The position numbers were made by a program, and so were the translations under genes. Positions 10,630 through 18,344 of a stretch of 64,000 nucleotides of DNA are shown here, in pieces. The notes under the pieces were generated by a model that saw nothing but the letters and a program-made list of their open reading frames with translations, did no database searches and was not told the DNA's origin. Within the stretch, counting starts at the first letter, position 1, and every line of letters begins with the position of its first letter. Source of the stretch: Pycnococcus provasolii (taxonomy: Eukaryota; Chlorophyta; Pseudoscourfieldiophyceae; Pseudoscourfieldiales; Pycnococcaceae); the NCBI GenBank assembly GCA_938743325.2, contig OW568890.1, forward strand, positions 124,001 through 188,000, written 5' to 3'.

Positions 10630-11646
10630 TTACTTTTGATTCTTCTCCTTCTCCTCAAGCATATCTTTAATAACTTCATAACTCCACCATCCAATCGCAG
10701 CTGCGGGTATGGTTTTCGCGTAATTTGACGAGAGGCCTGTATACAACACGCCAACTCCCTCACGGGCAACAAGCTCGCGAAGTGACGCGACTCCGAAGGA
10801 TATACCCTGTCCAGTGCTCGCTTGCATGCGCCGCTGAAGCATTTCGATGGGGTACACGACTGTCTGCGCCATGGCGCCGCTTAAACCTCCCCACAGCGCG
10901 TTTTCCAGCCCTGCGGGATTCGCGGGTGGCTGTCCCGTGAACTTTCGAAACTTTTTGTACCCAGTTTGGAGGATATCGTATGCGCCGTAGTTCACAGCAC
11001 CATACGGCGCGACGCGAACGAGGTTGGGCACGAATCCACGAAAGAAGCCTTTCACACCCTCGGTGCGTGCAATGACGAGACAGTGCCGCCACGGGTCAGC
11101 ACCTCCGCCTTGTCCGATGGTTGCTCTCGTGCGTACGGTGTCGATGGGGTGCGTCACAGCTGTACCGAGCATACTGGCAAAGCTTCCCCCTACGACGCGC
11201 TCACGAGGTGTGAGCGTCCTTCCTCCTTTGCTGCTTCGAAACTTCTCCCAAACGGCGAGCTCGACCGCCTTGGTAGGTGCGATGCGCAGAACGTTGAGCG
11301 TGTTCCCACGCAGAAGCCCCCGCCATCCTTCCGTGCGCACGACTTGCCTCAGAACGGAAATGACGTTAGTGCCGACGACACGAGGTTTGGGAGGCAGCGT
11401 GATTGTCCGTGAGCGCAACTTGAGTGCGTTTGCGTTTCCCTGCATGATATGACTGCGAATTGTCGACGCCCGCTGACGACTCACGTCAAGTGATGCTGTT
11501 GGAGCAGCCATGAATCTTCCGACCATGAGTTCGATTTTCGCGCGTTCGAGGGGGGCGACGCACGTTCGCGAGATTGCGCCTGAGGCGGCACCTGATAGAA
11601 GCACGACACGGGTACCAGAGCGAGGAGCCTGGCTTCGGGACGACAT
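10630..11646 (-). CDS. Mitochondrial carrier family (SLC25) protein
   Basis: This 338-residue protein has the three tandem carrier repeats: GAASGAISRTCVAPLERAKI, GGSFASMLGTAVTHPIDTVR and GGLSGAMAQTVVYPIEMLQ each carry the PX[D/E]XX[K/R] signature on an odd helix, and the paired even-helix motifs (GNTLNVLRIAPTKAVEL, GFVPNLVRVAPYGAVNY, GLSSNYAKTIPAAAIGW) follow. The RIAP and RVAP pattern and the PLERAKI signature place it near the adenine-nucleotide type carriers (ATP-Mg/phosphate, Brittle1, CoA carriers), acting in the mitochondrial inner membrane or plastid envelope. A basic, Ser-rich loop of about 50 residues separates the first two helices, longer than usual. TGTAAC lies just past the stop on the coding strand. 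Confidence 0.88.
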   Translation of the reverse strand: MSSRSQAPRSGTRVVLLSGAASGAISRTCVAPLERAKIELMVGRFMAAPTASLDVSRQRASTIRSHIMQGNANALKLRSRTITLPPKPRVVGTNVISVLRQVVRTEGWRGLLRGNTLNVLRIAPTKAVELAVWEKFRSSKGGRTLTPRERVVGGSFASMLGTAVTHPIDTVRTRATIGQGGGADPWRHCLVIARTEGVKGFFRGFVPNLVRVAPYGAVNYGAYDILQTGYKKFRKFTGQPPANPAGLENALWGGLSGAMAQTVVYPIEMLQRRMQASTGQGISFGVASLRELVAREGVGVLYTGLSSNYAKTIPAAAIGWWSYEVIKDMLEEKEKNQK

Positions 11647-12458
11647 GGACTAAGACTGAATACAAATAATCAAAATCGATGATGCGAGGTTGATGATGAC
11701 GAGGCACTACGGGAGTGAGGTAGGTTGGGCAACTTCTGTCAGAAAAAAATGGGACAGAGAAAGATTGGCGGCGTGGATCCAGGGGAGGGATTTCTGGCGC
11801 CACGCTGGAAAGAAACTAGAAACTCTCCTCCTCCAAGGGAGAAATAGATTAGTGGAATTTCTGTCTGGCGCTTTTTGGATTTCTGGAAGATTTTCACGAG
11901 TTCATCAGCCCTGTCAGACTTCCTTGAGAGAGGGAGAGGGAGGATTCCAATCACCTTCTTCATCTGAGCCATGAATTCCCTTCGGCCTTCGTCAGGTGAT
12001 TTGCTTGCTTGCTTGATTTGGCGTGAGTTCCCTGGGTTGATTTGGCGTCGTGCCGGCTGTTTCTTTGATACCTTACCTTAGTTTTATGTGCGCAAACTCA
12101 GGCTGTCAGGGAGGACTGGAGGAGCTACGACACGTCAGTGAAACTCCATTGATGATGATCAATAGACATAGGACTACCTTAGTAGTACTACTACTCGCTC
12201 GGGATGATAGTCTATCCATCCTTTCGCTACAGTACTCTTAGAACCTTTTTTCCTTCTCTTAGTTGTCACGTACTCTGATTCACGTCTTACGTACTCTTGT
12301 CGGCTCGTCGCTAGTCCGTTCACAGCCCGGTACGTACGTACGTGATATCATCATGAGCAATCTATGTCGAACACGATGAATCGGGCGCGCATTTTGGGGC
12401 GTGCGCGGGGCGGCGGCAGGTGCTACATACGTCTGTAAAAAATAAGCCGTTCTTCACG
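11647..12458. other. Intergenic region without a recognisable gene
   Basis: About 800 bases between the carrier gene start and the end of the candidate second exon of the next gene. It contains short simple stretches (ACGTACGTACGT near 12331, TAGTAGTACTACTACT near 12180) but no protein-like frame, no telomere-like cluster and no RNA gene that I can recognise. The carrier promoter must lie at its left end. Confidence 0.45.
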
Positions 12459-12568
12459 TTACATAGTTACATAGCAGCTACACGACCTCTTCGCGTCCCG
12501 CAGCTCTATCAAGAAGAAGAAGGTGATGAGCGCGATCACCCCGAAGAAGTATAGCCGCGTCTCGGTGT
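12459..12568 (-). CDS. Candidate second exon encoding a C-terminal membrane anchor
   Basis: Reading the minus strand from 12568 in the frame set by splicing gives TETRLYFFGVIALITFFFLI followed by a basic, Cys-containing tail and a TAA at 12459-12461. A single hydrophobic helix flanked by polar residues and ending about 17 residues from the C-terminus is the layout of a tail-anchored protein. The segment is joined to the upstream exon by a GT-AG intron of 50 or 56 bases; a CTTGAC sequence inside could serve as branch site. The spliced protein would be about 274 residues. This is read directly from sequence; splicing itself is inferred. Confidence 0.5.
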
Positions 12569-12604
12569 CTGGTCGGTTCGCGGTCAAGAATTGGCCGGTG
12601 GATG

Positions 12605-13339
12605 TCACGCCAATTCACGTGCACGTGACATCATGAGCAACGTGTACGTTCCGTTCGAGCTCTCCTTCACAAGTACGATCTTCTTCCCGCCCGTATTCAT
12701 CACATGCGCATCCTCTGATGTATACCAAAACATGCCGTGTGTCGTGAGCACAAGAAGAACCCTCTCGATATCGACGCCGTGGTGCGCGGCAGCCCAATGG
12801 ACCGCTGCCCGGAAATCGTCAAGTCGTCCCGGTGCATATTCGTAGGCAACACGCGAGAGGGCGGATTCCTTGAAAGTGAAGTTGGCAGAAGGATCTGGTG
12901 TGATGCGTGGGTCTTCACATGGGTCGTCTCCATGGTCCCGGATCGTACCATCGATCAAGGAGCGCTTATCGAGGATGGCAGGGGTCGTGTCAAAGGTTTG
13001 TTTTTCGCTCCTCACTTGGAAGACGAAGCTGACATTCTTCTTGGGGTTATTCTCCGCGATAGCCATGTCGAACGACTTCTTTACGAGGCGCTTCATCGGA
13101 TCGCTGTCGTTGGGAGCGTGTTCCCAACCCTCGGCGATCTGGTGGCGCACGCTGCGCTCTAGTGGTTCCTCAGCGAGATCCTGGACGACCTCTTCTTCCT
13201 TCATGTTGTAGCACTCCGCGGTATCGCGGACTAGTGCTGCAAATTCAGATTCGGGTGCATTTGCAAACACGGCGCGAAAACGCGCCAAGGCGACGGACCA
13301 CGTGCTATCCTCCATAGTAGGCGCGTCAGCGGCGTCCAT
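12605..13339 (-). CDS. Unknown protein, soluble form (main exon)
   Basis: The open frame runs from the ATG at 13339 to a TGA at 12605-12607 and encodes 244 residues; the frame continues upstream only to a TTG. The protein is acidic to neutral, mixed alpha/beta, with a helical N-terminal half (FRAVFANAPESEFAALVRD) and a beta-rich C-terminal half containing HWAAAHHGVDIERVLLVLTT and YTLLMMS. I recognise no family. Just before the stop, two GT donors (12624 and 12618) can each pair with an AG at 12569-12570 to remove 56 or 50 bases and join, in frame, to a hydrophobic exon (see the entry at 12459-12568). The unspliced product would be soluble, the spliced one tail-anchored. It starts divergently from the demethylase gene. 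Confidence 0.6.
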   Translation of the reverse strand: MDAADAPTMEDSTWSVALARFRAVFANAPESEFAALVRDTAECYNMKEEEVVQDLAEEPLERSVRHQIAEGWEHAPNDSDPMKRLVKKSFDMAIAENNPKKNVSFVFQVRSEKQTFDTTPAILDKRSLIDGTIRDHGDDPCEDPRITPDPSANFTFKESALSRVAYEYAPGRLDDFRAAVHWAAAHHGVDIERVLLVLTTHGMFWYTSEDAHVMNTGGKKIVLVKESSNGTYTLLMMSRARELA

Positions 13340-14129
13340 CTTCTCACGCCAGCCACGCGCGAAAGTGATGCATGTGATTAGGTCATTGCCCCCCTTCCCC
13401 CCGGGCCCGGGGGCACCGTGTGAAAAGGCCTGGGCAGACCGGGGGAACTCCGACAACCAAGCGGGAGGGGAATGGAGATCGAGCAGGCAGTCGCTTCATT
13501 CAAAGCAGATCCCGTCGATGCGAATAAATCGATCTGCTTTGCCCCCCCCCCTGAACTGAACTTTAAGGCGGGCGGGCCCAGGGTCCGGGGACTTCCTTCC
13601 CCCCACCCCCACCCATTCCCCTCCCCACCTCGGTTCTCCGTTCTGCGCGTCGACCGCACCTGATCTCCTCAGCGGCCTTGACGGACGTCGCCGTCGTCGT
13701 CGCACTTCACCTCCCAGCTCTTCATACATCTTGTCACAACAGCAGCAGCAGCAGCAGCAACAACAACAACAACTGCTGTTGCTCCTTTCCTCCAAAACAA
13801 ACAACACACAGCAGTCAACTTCTTTTGGCAAGAACGTGCCAGCCAGAGTTTCTAAGTAGTAAGGTGCGTTTTTCCTTAACGTCTTACAGATACAACGTCT
13901 TACAGATAGTTGTCGTTGGGAACAATATGCCTTAAGCGATTCACTGCAAAATAAAAAACAATATCGCTCTGAACCATCTTCTTTTGAACTTCGACGAGTT
14001 GACGTTGTTGAACACCAACCAAAAGAAAACTCAGATACGCTCAAGGAGCTAACACAACAAAAACGACAACAACAACACACACAAAAAAAAATCAATCAGC
14101 AGCAGCGGGCGCAACAACAACCAAAGTTC
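13340..14129. other. Divergent intergenic region with CCCGGG palindrome, poly-C and CAG/CAA runs
   Basis: This 790-base gap separates two divergent genes. It holds a GC-rich palindromic core CCCGGGCCCGGGGG at about 13399, a run of nine or so C at about 13543, pyrimidine-rich CCCCACCC tracts to 13630, and a CAGCAG-CAACAA microsatellite at 13738-13775. No protein-like frame is convincing. The A-rich 14020-14100 segment is probably the 5' leader of the demethylase gene. Confidence 0.5.
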
Positions 14130-17075
14130 ATGATGCAATCAGCAGCAGCGGCGGCGGCAGCAGCGCCTCTGAAACTCAAACACCTTCGCTTTGAAGAGGA
14201 TGTCATCGCACGAGCAGCAGCACCGTCCCAAGAGGACAAAAACGACGACATCATTCTCTCAACAACCACCACCGCCATAACAACACCACAACAGCAGCAG
14301 CAAGAAAACAACAACAACAACAAACGCACCATGATGAGCATCAGCAGTCCGAGTCCCGATGATAACAACAACAACAACAACAACGACGACAACATCATCA
14401 AGAACAAGCGCGTTCGACTCGGAACAACAACAACAACAACAGCAGCAGCAGCAGCAGCAGACAGCGCGATCATGATGAATGCAACAACAGACGTACCAGT
14501 AGCAGAACCACCTGCGAGTCCAACGCCATCATCCGACAATACCAACAACGACGACGACGTGCTGGAGGAGGAAAAGATGATCTGGCCGATGATCAGCTCA
14601 CCTGCTGACAACAACGTGTCGGACGACTGGGATGCCGTGCACTTATTTGGCCCAATCGTGCCTTCCCTTGACGCACCACCAGACTTGGAGCACTGGCTGC
14701 CGCAGAGTGCGCTCTACCAGGCTGACCGTGCCAACGCCATGGCGAAAAAGGTACGGCGACCACAACATCCAACAACAATCAACAAAAAAAAAGAAACGTA
14801 CAAAGGACTTACACATACAACATATACAATATTACAGATTGCAGCATCGCCGATCGTCGACGCGCCGACTTTGTATCCAACGCACGAAGAGTTCGCCAAA
14901 GGATTCTTTGGATATATCGACGAGATTATGCGTGCGGGTGAGCACTTCGGCATCGTCAAGGTGGTTCCGCCGCCGAGCTGGCGGCTGCCATTCGCGTGCG
15001 ATGCACCGACATTCTCACCACTCGTCGGTGGCCAGGTTCCCACGCGACTGCAGCCCACGACAAATCTGTTCAACAGGGAGAGCGACAACGACGGACAGCC
15101 GTTTGGTTTCGGCTCCGGCCCGCGCTTTACGCTGCAGCAGATGCGGGCGTACTCGCGAAGCCTTCGACGCAGGCACTTTGGCCTCGTGCCGAGCCCATCT
15201 TGCATGGCTGCTCGCAGTTGTTGCCAGAAATACGCCCATCTGCCAATGAGCAGCATTGTCGCAGCCGAGTTCACAATCATGCAAAGGAAGCAGCTCTCAC
15301 GCCAGCTGCAATTGCTTGCGATGCTCAGTCGACGCAGCCGTAAGCTCCTCGAGGCGCGTGGGCGCAAGGTGCGCGACCCTCAGCCTTGCACGCCGTCGAT
15401 AGAGCAGGTGGAGGCTGAGTTCTGGCGCCTCGTCGAGGACGGCTCGTGTCCGTGCGGATGCCCGCTGCTTGGAGGGTGCCAAAATGGCCTTCGTCCCGGA
15501 TCACCGCAGCAGCCACCTTCGCTGCACCCGTGGGAATCGCCCGTCGCTAGATCGGCAGCCGCACACGGCACTTGCGGCGAGGTGTACGGCGTTCTGTATG
15601 CATCCGATCTCGACGCGTCAAGCTTCGGAAGCGGATTCCCACTCATCAGCGGAACGCCGCAGATGCGCGAGGCGCTGGCACGGAAGCAGTACGTCGTCAG
15701 CCCGAGCGAGGAAGAAGCTGAGCCCTACCGCTCGGGGATCTTCGCGGGGTGGAACCTCAACGCACTGCCGAACGACCCGAAGAGTGTGCTTCGACTTCTT
15801 TGCGACAGCCGCGTGCCGTCATCACCGCCGTCGCCGCCGTCGTCGTCGACGACGTTCGCATCCTTCCCCGTACTCGATCAATTCGGCGAGGGCGAGGTTC
15901 CCGGACTCACGAACCCGTTCGTGTACATCGGAAGTCTCTTCTCAGCCTTCTGCTGGCACTCCGAAGACCACGATCTGCTCTCCATCAACTACCACCACGG
16001 CGGTGCTCCCAAGGTGTGGTACGGCTGCCCTGCAGGTGCCGCAGACCGGTTCGAGAGCGCCGTGCGAGATTCGCTGCTGCCACACCTCTTTCGCGAGCGA
16101 CCGACGCTACTGCACGACATTGTCACGCACGTTCCACCGACACGCCTCACGGAGCTTGGTGTGCCATGCTGCCGCGTGGTGCAGCGCCCCGGCGAATTCA
16201 TCGTCACGCTCCCGCGCGCGTACCACAGCGGTGTGAACTGCGGTGTCACCATCAACGAGGCTGTGAACGTCTCCGGCCCCGGCTGGATGAAATTTGGCAC
16301 AGCCAGCGCCGAGCGGTACCGTTCTCCAGCTCACTCGCGTTCCTCCACATTCTCGATGGAGCGCCTCAGCCTTCACATTCTGCGAGCATGCGAGACAGAT
16401 GCGGCGGCGGCGGAGTCGGCGGCAGATGCCGCCCTATTCCTGCGCCGTCGCATCGACGAGGAGCACCGATTCCGCAATCTTCTGATGGCGTCGCTCGGCC
16501 AGCCGCAGGTCATGCGCACAATCGCCGCGGAGCCGAAGCGTGGCGACGCGCCACTCTCCCTGCCAAGCGTCGCGACTCGCGACAACGGCGCGCTGTACGG
16601 CACGCGCCGAGCCCACATGCCCGTGCATTCGCTCGCTGACGTGAGTCGCCTCGAGGCGGGAGGATGGCCAAAAGGAACGCTGCGCGCTGCACGTGCCATC
16701 CTGCAGCGCCGAGGAACGTGCCTCGTGGGCAGCTTGCTCGACTGCCACGTCTGCCGAGGAGGGTGTCATCTCGGCGTTGTCCTGTTCCCTTTCGAGTGCA
16801 TGGATGCACTCGCGTCGAATGTCGGTGCCGTGCTTGCGATGCGGGCGAGCGATGCGAACGTGACAGCGTCAGACCTGCTTCCTTCATACTGCGTCAGCTG
16901 TGCTTACAACCATGCGCGTACTCCGGTGTACCTCGAGAAGGGCCCACCGCTTCTGCTGAAGCGCTACACAGACGACGAGCTTAACGCGGTTGGCGACATC
17001 GCGACGAGTGTCGTCACGGCGGCTGCCGCGAAGGATAAGCAGGCGTCGGCGAAGCGGGCGGCGGCTTCAGCCTAG
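14130..17075 (+). CDS. JmjN/JmjC histone lysine demethylase with C-terminal zinc finger (KDM4/KDM5-like)
   Basis: The 981-residue open frame encodes an Asn/Thr/Ala-rich disordered N-terminus, a JmjN domain (about 244-285, PTLYPTHEEFAKGFFGYIDE), a JmjC domain (about 595-725) and a C5HC2-type zinc finger (about 860-933, LDCHVCRGGCHLG and YCVSC). The Fe(II) ligands are visible: His610 and Glu612 in WHSED, and His699 in YHSGVN. The enzyme should remove methyl groups from histone H3 lysine by a 2-oxoglutarate and iron reaction in the nucleus. No PHD or ARID domain is seen, so substrate (H3K4 or H3K9/K36) cannot be set. The segment 14751-14837 begins GTACGG, ends TTACAG, is A-rich and non-conserved, and is probably an in-frame 87-base intron; splicing gives about 952 residues. 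Confidence 0.88.
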   Translation: MMQSAAAAAAAAPLKLKHLRFEEDVIARAAAPSQEDKNDDIILSTTTTAITTPQQQQQENNNNNKRTMMSISSPSPDDNNNNNNNDDNIIKNKRVRLGTTTTTTAAAAAADSAIMMNATTDVPVAEPPASPTPSSDNTNNDDDVLEEEKMIWPMISSPADNNVSDDWDAVHLFGPIVPSLDAPPDLEHWLPQSALYQADRANAMAKKVRRPQHPTTINKKKETYKGLTHTTYTILQIAASPIVDAPTLYPTHEEFAKGFFGYIDEIMRAGEHFGIVKVVPPPSWRLPFACDAPTFSPLVGGQVPTRLQPTTNLFNRESDNDGQPFGFGSGPRFTLQQMRAYSRSLRRRHFGLVPSPSCMAARSCCQKYAHLPMSSIVAAEFTIMQRKQLSRQLQLLAMLSRRSRKLLEARGRKVRDPQPCTPSIEQVEAEFWRLVEDGSCPCGCPLLGGCQNGLRPGSPQQPPSLHPWESPVARSAAAHGTCGEVYGVLYASDLDASSFGSGFPLISGTPQMREALARKQYVVSPSEEEAEPYRSGIFAGWNLNALPNDPKSVLRLLCDSRVPSSPPSPPSSSTTFASFPVLDQFGEGEVPGLTNPFVYIGSLFSAFCWHSEDHDLLSINYHHGGAPKVWYGCPAGAADRFESAVRDSLLPHLFRERPTLLHDIVTHVPPTRLTELGVPCCRVVQRPGEFIVTLPRAYHSGVNCGVTINEAVNVSGPGWMKFGTASAERYRSPAHSRSSTFSMERLSLHILRACETDAAAAESAADAALFLRRRIDEEHRFRNLLMASLGQPQVMRTIAAEPKRGDAPLSLPSVATRDNGALYGTRRAHMPVHSLADVSRLEAGGWPKGTLRAARAILQRRGTCLVGSLLDCHVCRGGCHLGVVLFPFECMDALASNVGAVLAMRASDANVTASDLLPSYCVSCAYNHARTPVYLEKGPPLLLKRYTDDELNAVGDIATSVVTAAAAKDKQASAKRAAASA
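14751..14837 (+). other. Probable in-frame intron (87 bases) in the demethylase gene
   Basis: The segment starts with GTACGG and ends with TATTACAG, is much richer in A than the flanking coding sequence, and encodes a Lys/Thr/His-rich stretch that interrupts the approach to the JmjN domain. Its length is a multiple of three with no stop, so retention would only insert 29 residues. Confidence 0.6.
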
Positions 17076-17951
17076 TCGGAAGTCAGCAGTTTTGATTTTG
17101 ATTTCGATTTTGTGGTGGTGGTGGTGGTGATGTGAGAGCGCGTTTTCTTTTTTTCTCTGGGATTCTAAGGTAAAGAAACAAAAAGAATTCAAACGCATTT
17201 CGTACCTACTGCTTGCGATCATGTGTCCATAGTTACCGTGTACGGGACTTCCGAAGAGTGCTCGTCCCGCCGTAGCACTGTCACTCCGCAAGGCTGCGGT
17301 GGCTGCGTGTGCGGGTGATGCGAACTTTGGCGTCGGCTTGGCTGACGGACATTTTGCGAGAATTTCAGACACACTCATCGTTTTGAGTGTCCGTTGCGCA
17401 AAGGCGACGAGGTGTTCCGGCGGAGGTTCCGGCGGCGTTGGTAATTCAGGTTTCATGGAGGCGTATGTGCGCCAACTTGCCCCTAATGTCGGCGGTGACG
17501 GCAGTTTTGCTTCTAACGCAGATTCCGTTCGACACGGCGGCGGCGATGCGAACGGCGACTGAGGAAATGGCGCTTGGGGCATTGCCAAGGAACGCAAAGT
17601 CGACGACGACGTCGTTTCGTTCGACATTTTTCTTAGAAGGGGGGAAGATGAGGTTGGCGGCGTCGCAGGCCGAAGAGAAGAGTGAGCACTGAGCGCGCGG
17701 GTTAGGGCAGAGACCCTTAAAGGGCTTGCCATGTTTCCATCGGCAGAAGAGGGAGAGGCCGTTCCCGCGTGTTGTGCGAGTCGCCTTAAATGACGTTCCG
17801 AAGCAGAAGAAACACGGACGGGCGTATTCGAGGGAGACGACGTGTTCGCTCCCTTGAACTTGCGTTGAACCTCTTTGAGGCTGGACGAACGCGTCGGCGT
17901 CATGTACCCAGGCAAGGTTGACGTGGACAATGACGACGCTGGCGACGACAT
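17067..17951 (-). CDS. Ser/Pro-rich disordered protein of unknown function
   Basis: From the ATG at 17951 (the frame continues upstream only to a TTG) this encodes 294 residues, mostly disordered, rich in Ser, Pro and Ala with many SP and TP sites (TPTRSSSLKEV, LPTPPEPPPEH), as in proline-directed kinase substrates of cytoskeletal or cell-cycle proteins. No domain is recognised. The last 9 bases overlap the 3' end of the convergent demethylase gene and the tail is His-repeat low complexity, which suggests the true end differs. A 41-base GT-AG segment (17205 down to 17165, with pyrimidine-rich CTTTACCTTAG) would, if spliced, replace the tail with one containing a basic KKRKR nuclear-signal-like motif ending at about 17084. 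It shares a promoter region with Mad1. Confidence 0.5.
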   Translation of the reverse strand: MSSPASSLSTSTLPGYMTPTRSSSLKEVQRKFKGANTSSPSNTPVRVSSASERHLRRLAQHAGTASPSSADGNMASPLRVSALTRALSAHSSLRPATPPTSSSPLLRKMSNETTSSSTLRSLAMPQAPFPQSPFASPPPCRTESALEAKLPSPPTLGASWRTYASMKPELPTPPEPPPEHLVAFAQRTLKTMSVSEILAKCPSAKPTPKFASPAHAATAALRSDSATAGRALFGSPVHGNYGHMIASSRYEMRLNSFCFFTLESQRKKENALSHHHHHHHKIEIKIKTADFRLG

Positions 17952-18091
17952 GTTATGGTGCCATACGTTAAAGTACCAGCCGGCAGCGAGGAATGAAAAA
18001 ACGAAAAACAAAAAATATCAAGAAAGTCAAACCCCTATCCCTATATTCCATGCCAGACGAAATAATAAGAAAATGGTTAGTACTTAGTAGA

Positions 18092-18208
18092 GGGGTTTCA
18101 GTTAGGGGTTTCAGTTAGGGGTTTCAGTTAGGGGTTTCAGTTAGGGGTTTCAGTTAGGGGTTTCAGTTAGGGGTTTCATTCAGTTAGGGGTTTCAGTTAG
18201 GGGTTTCA
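18092..18208. repeat. 13-bp tandem repeat of telomere-like unit GGGGTTTCAGTTA
   Basis: About nine tandem copies of GGGGTTTCAGTTA, one of them slightly altered, lie midway between two divergent genes (141 bases from one ATG, 137 from the other). The unit resembles a stretched TTTAGGG telomere repeat. It belongs to the series of promoter-proximal telomere-like clusters in the window. The remaining 17952-18344 gap holds a C-rich run at about 18296-18305 and a CCCGGG at 18322. Confidence 0.8.
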
Positions 18209-18344
18209 TGGAAAGTTCCTTTGGAAAATTGGAGGGGTTACTTATTAGGGGTTATTAGGCATTTTTTCAAACTTCCTTGAGGTACTTCCTTGGCTCCCCC
18301 CCCCCTTGGGCCTTCTCCATTCCCGGGAGGTTCTCGCTCGCGTC

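Noticed and set aside
14130-17075. JmjC gene as an acquired viral or bacterial gene
   Set aside because: JmjN plus JmjC plus C5HC2 finger is a eukaryotic nuclear combination with normal local codon use.
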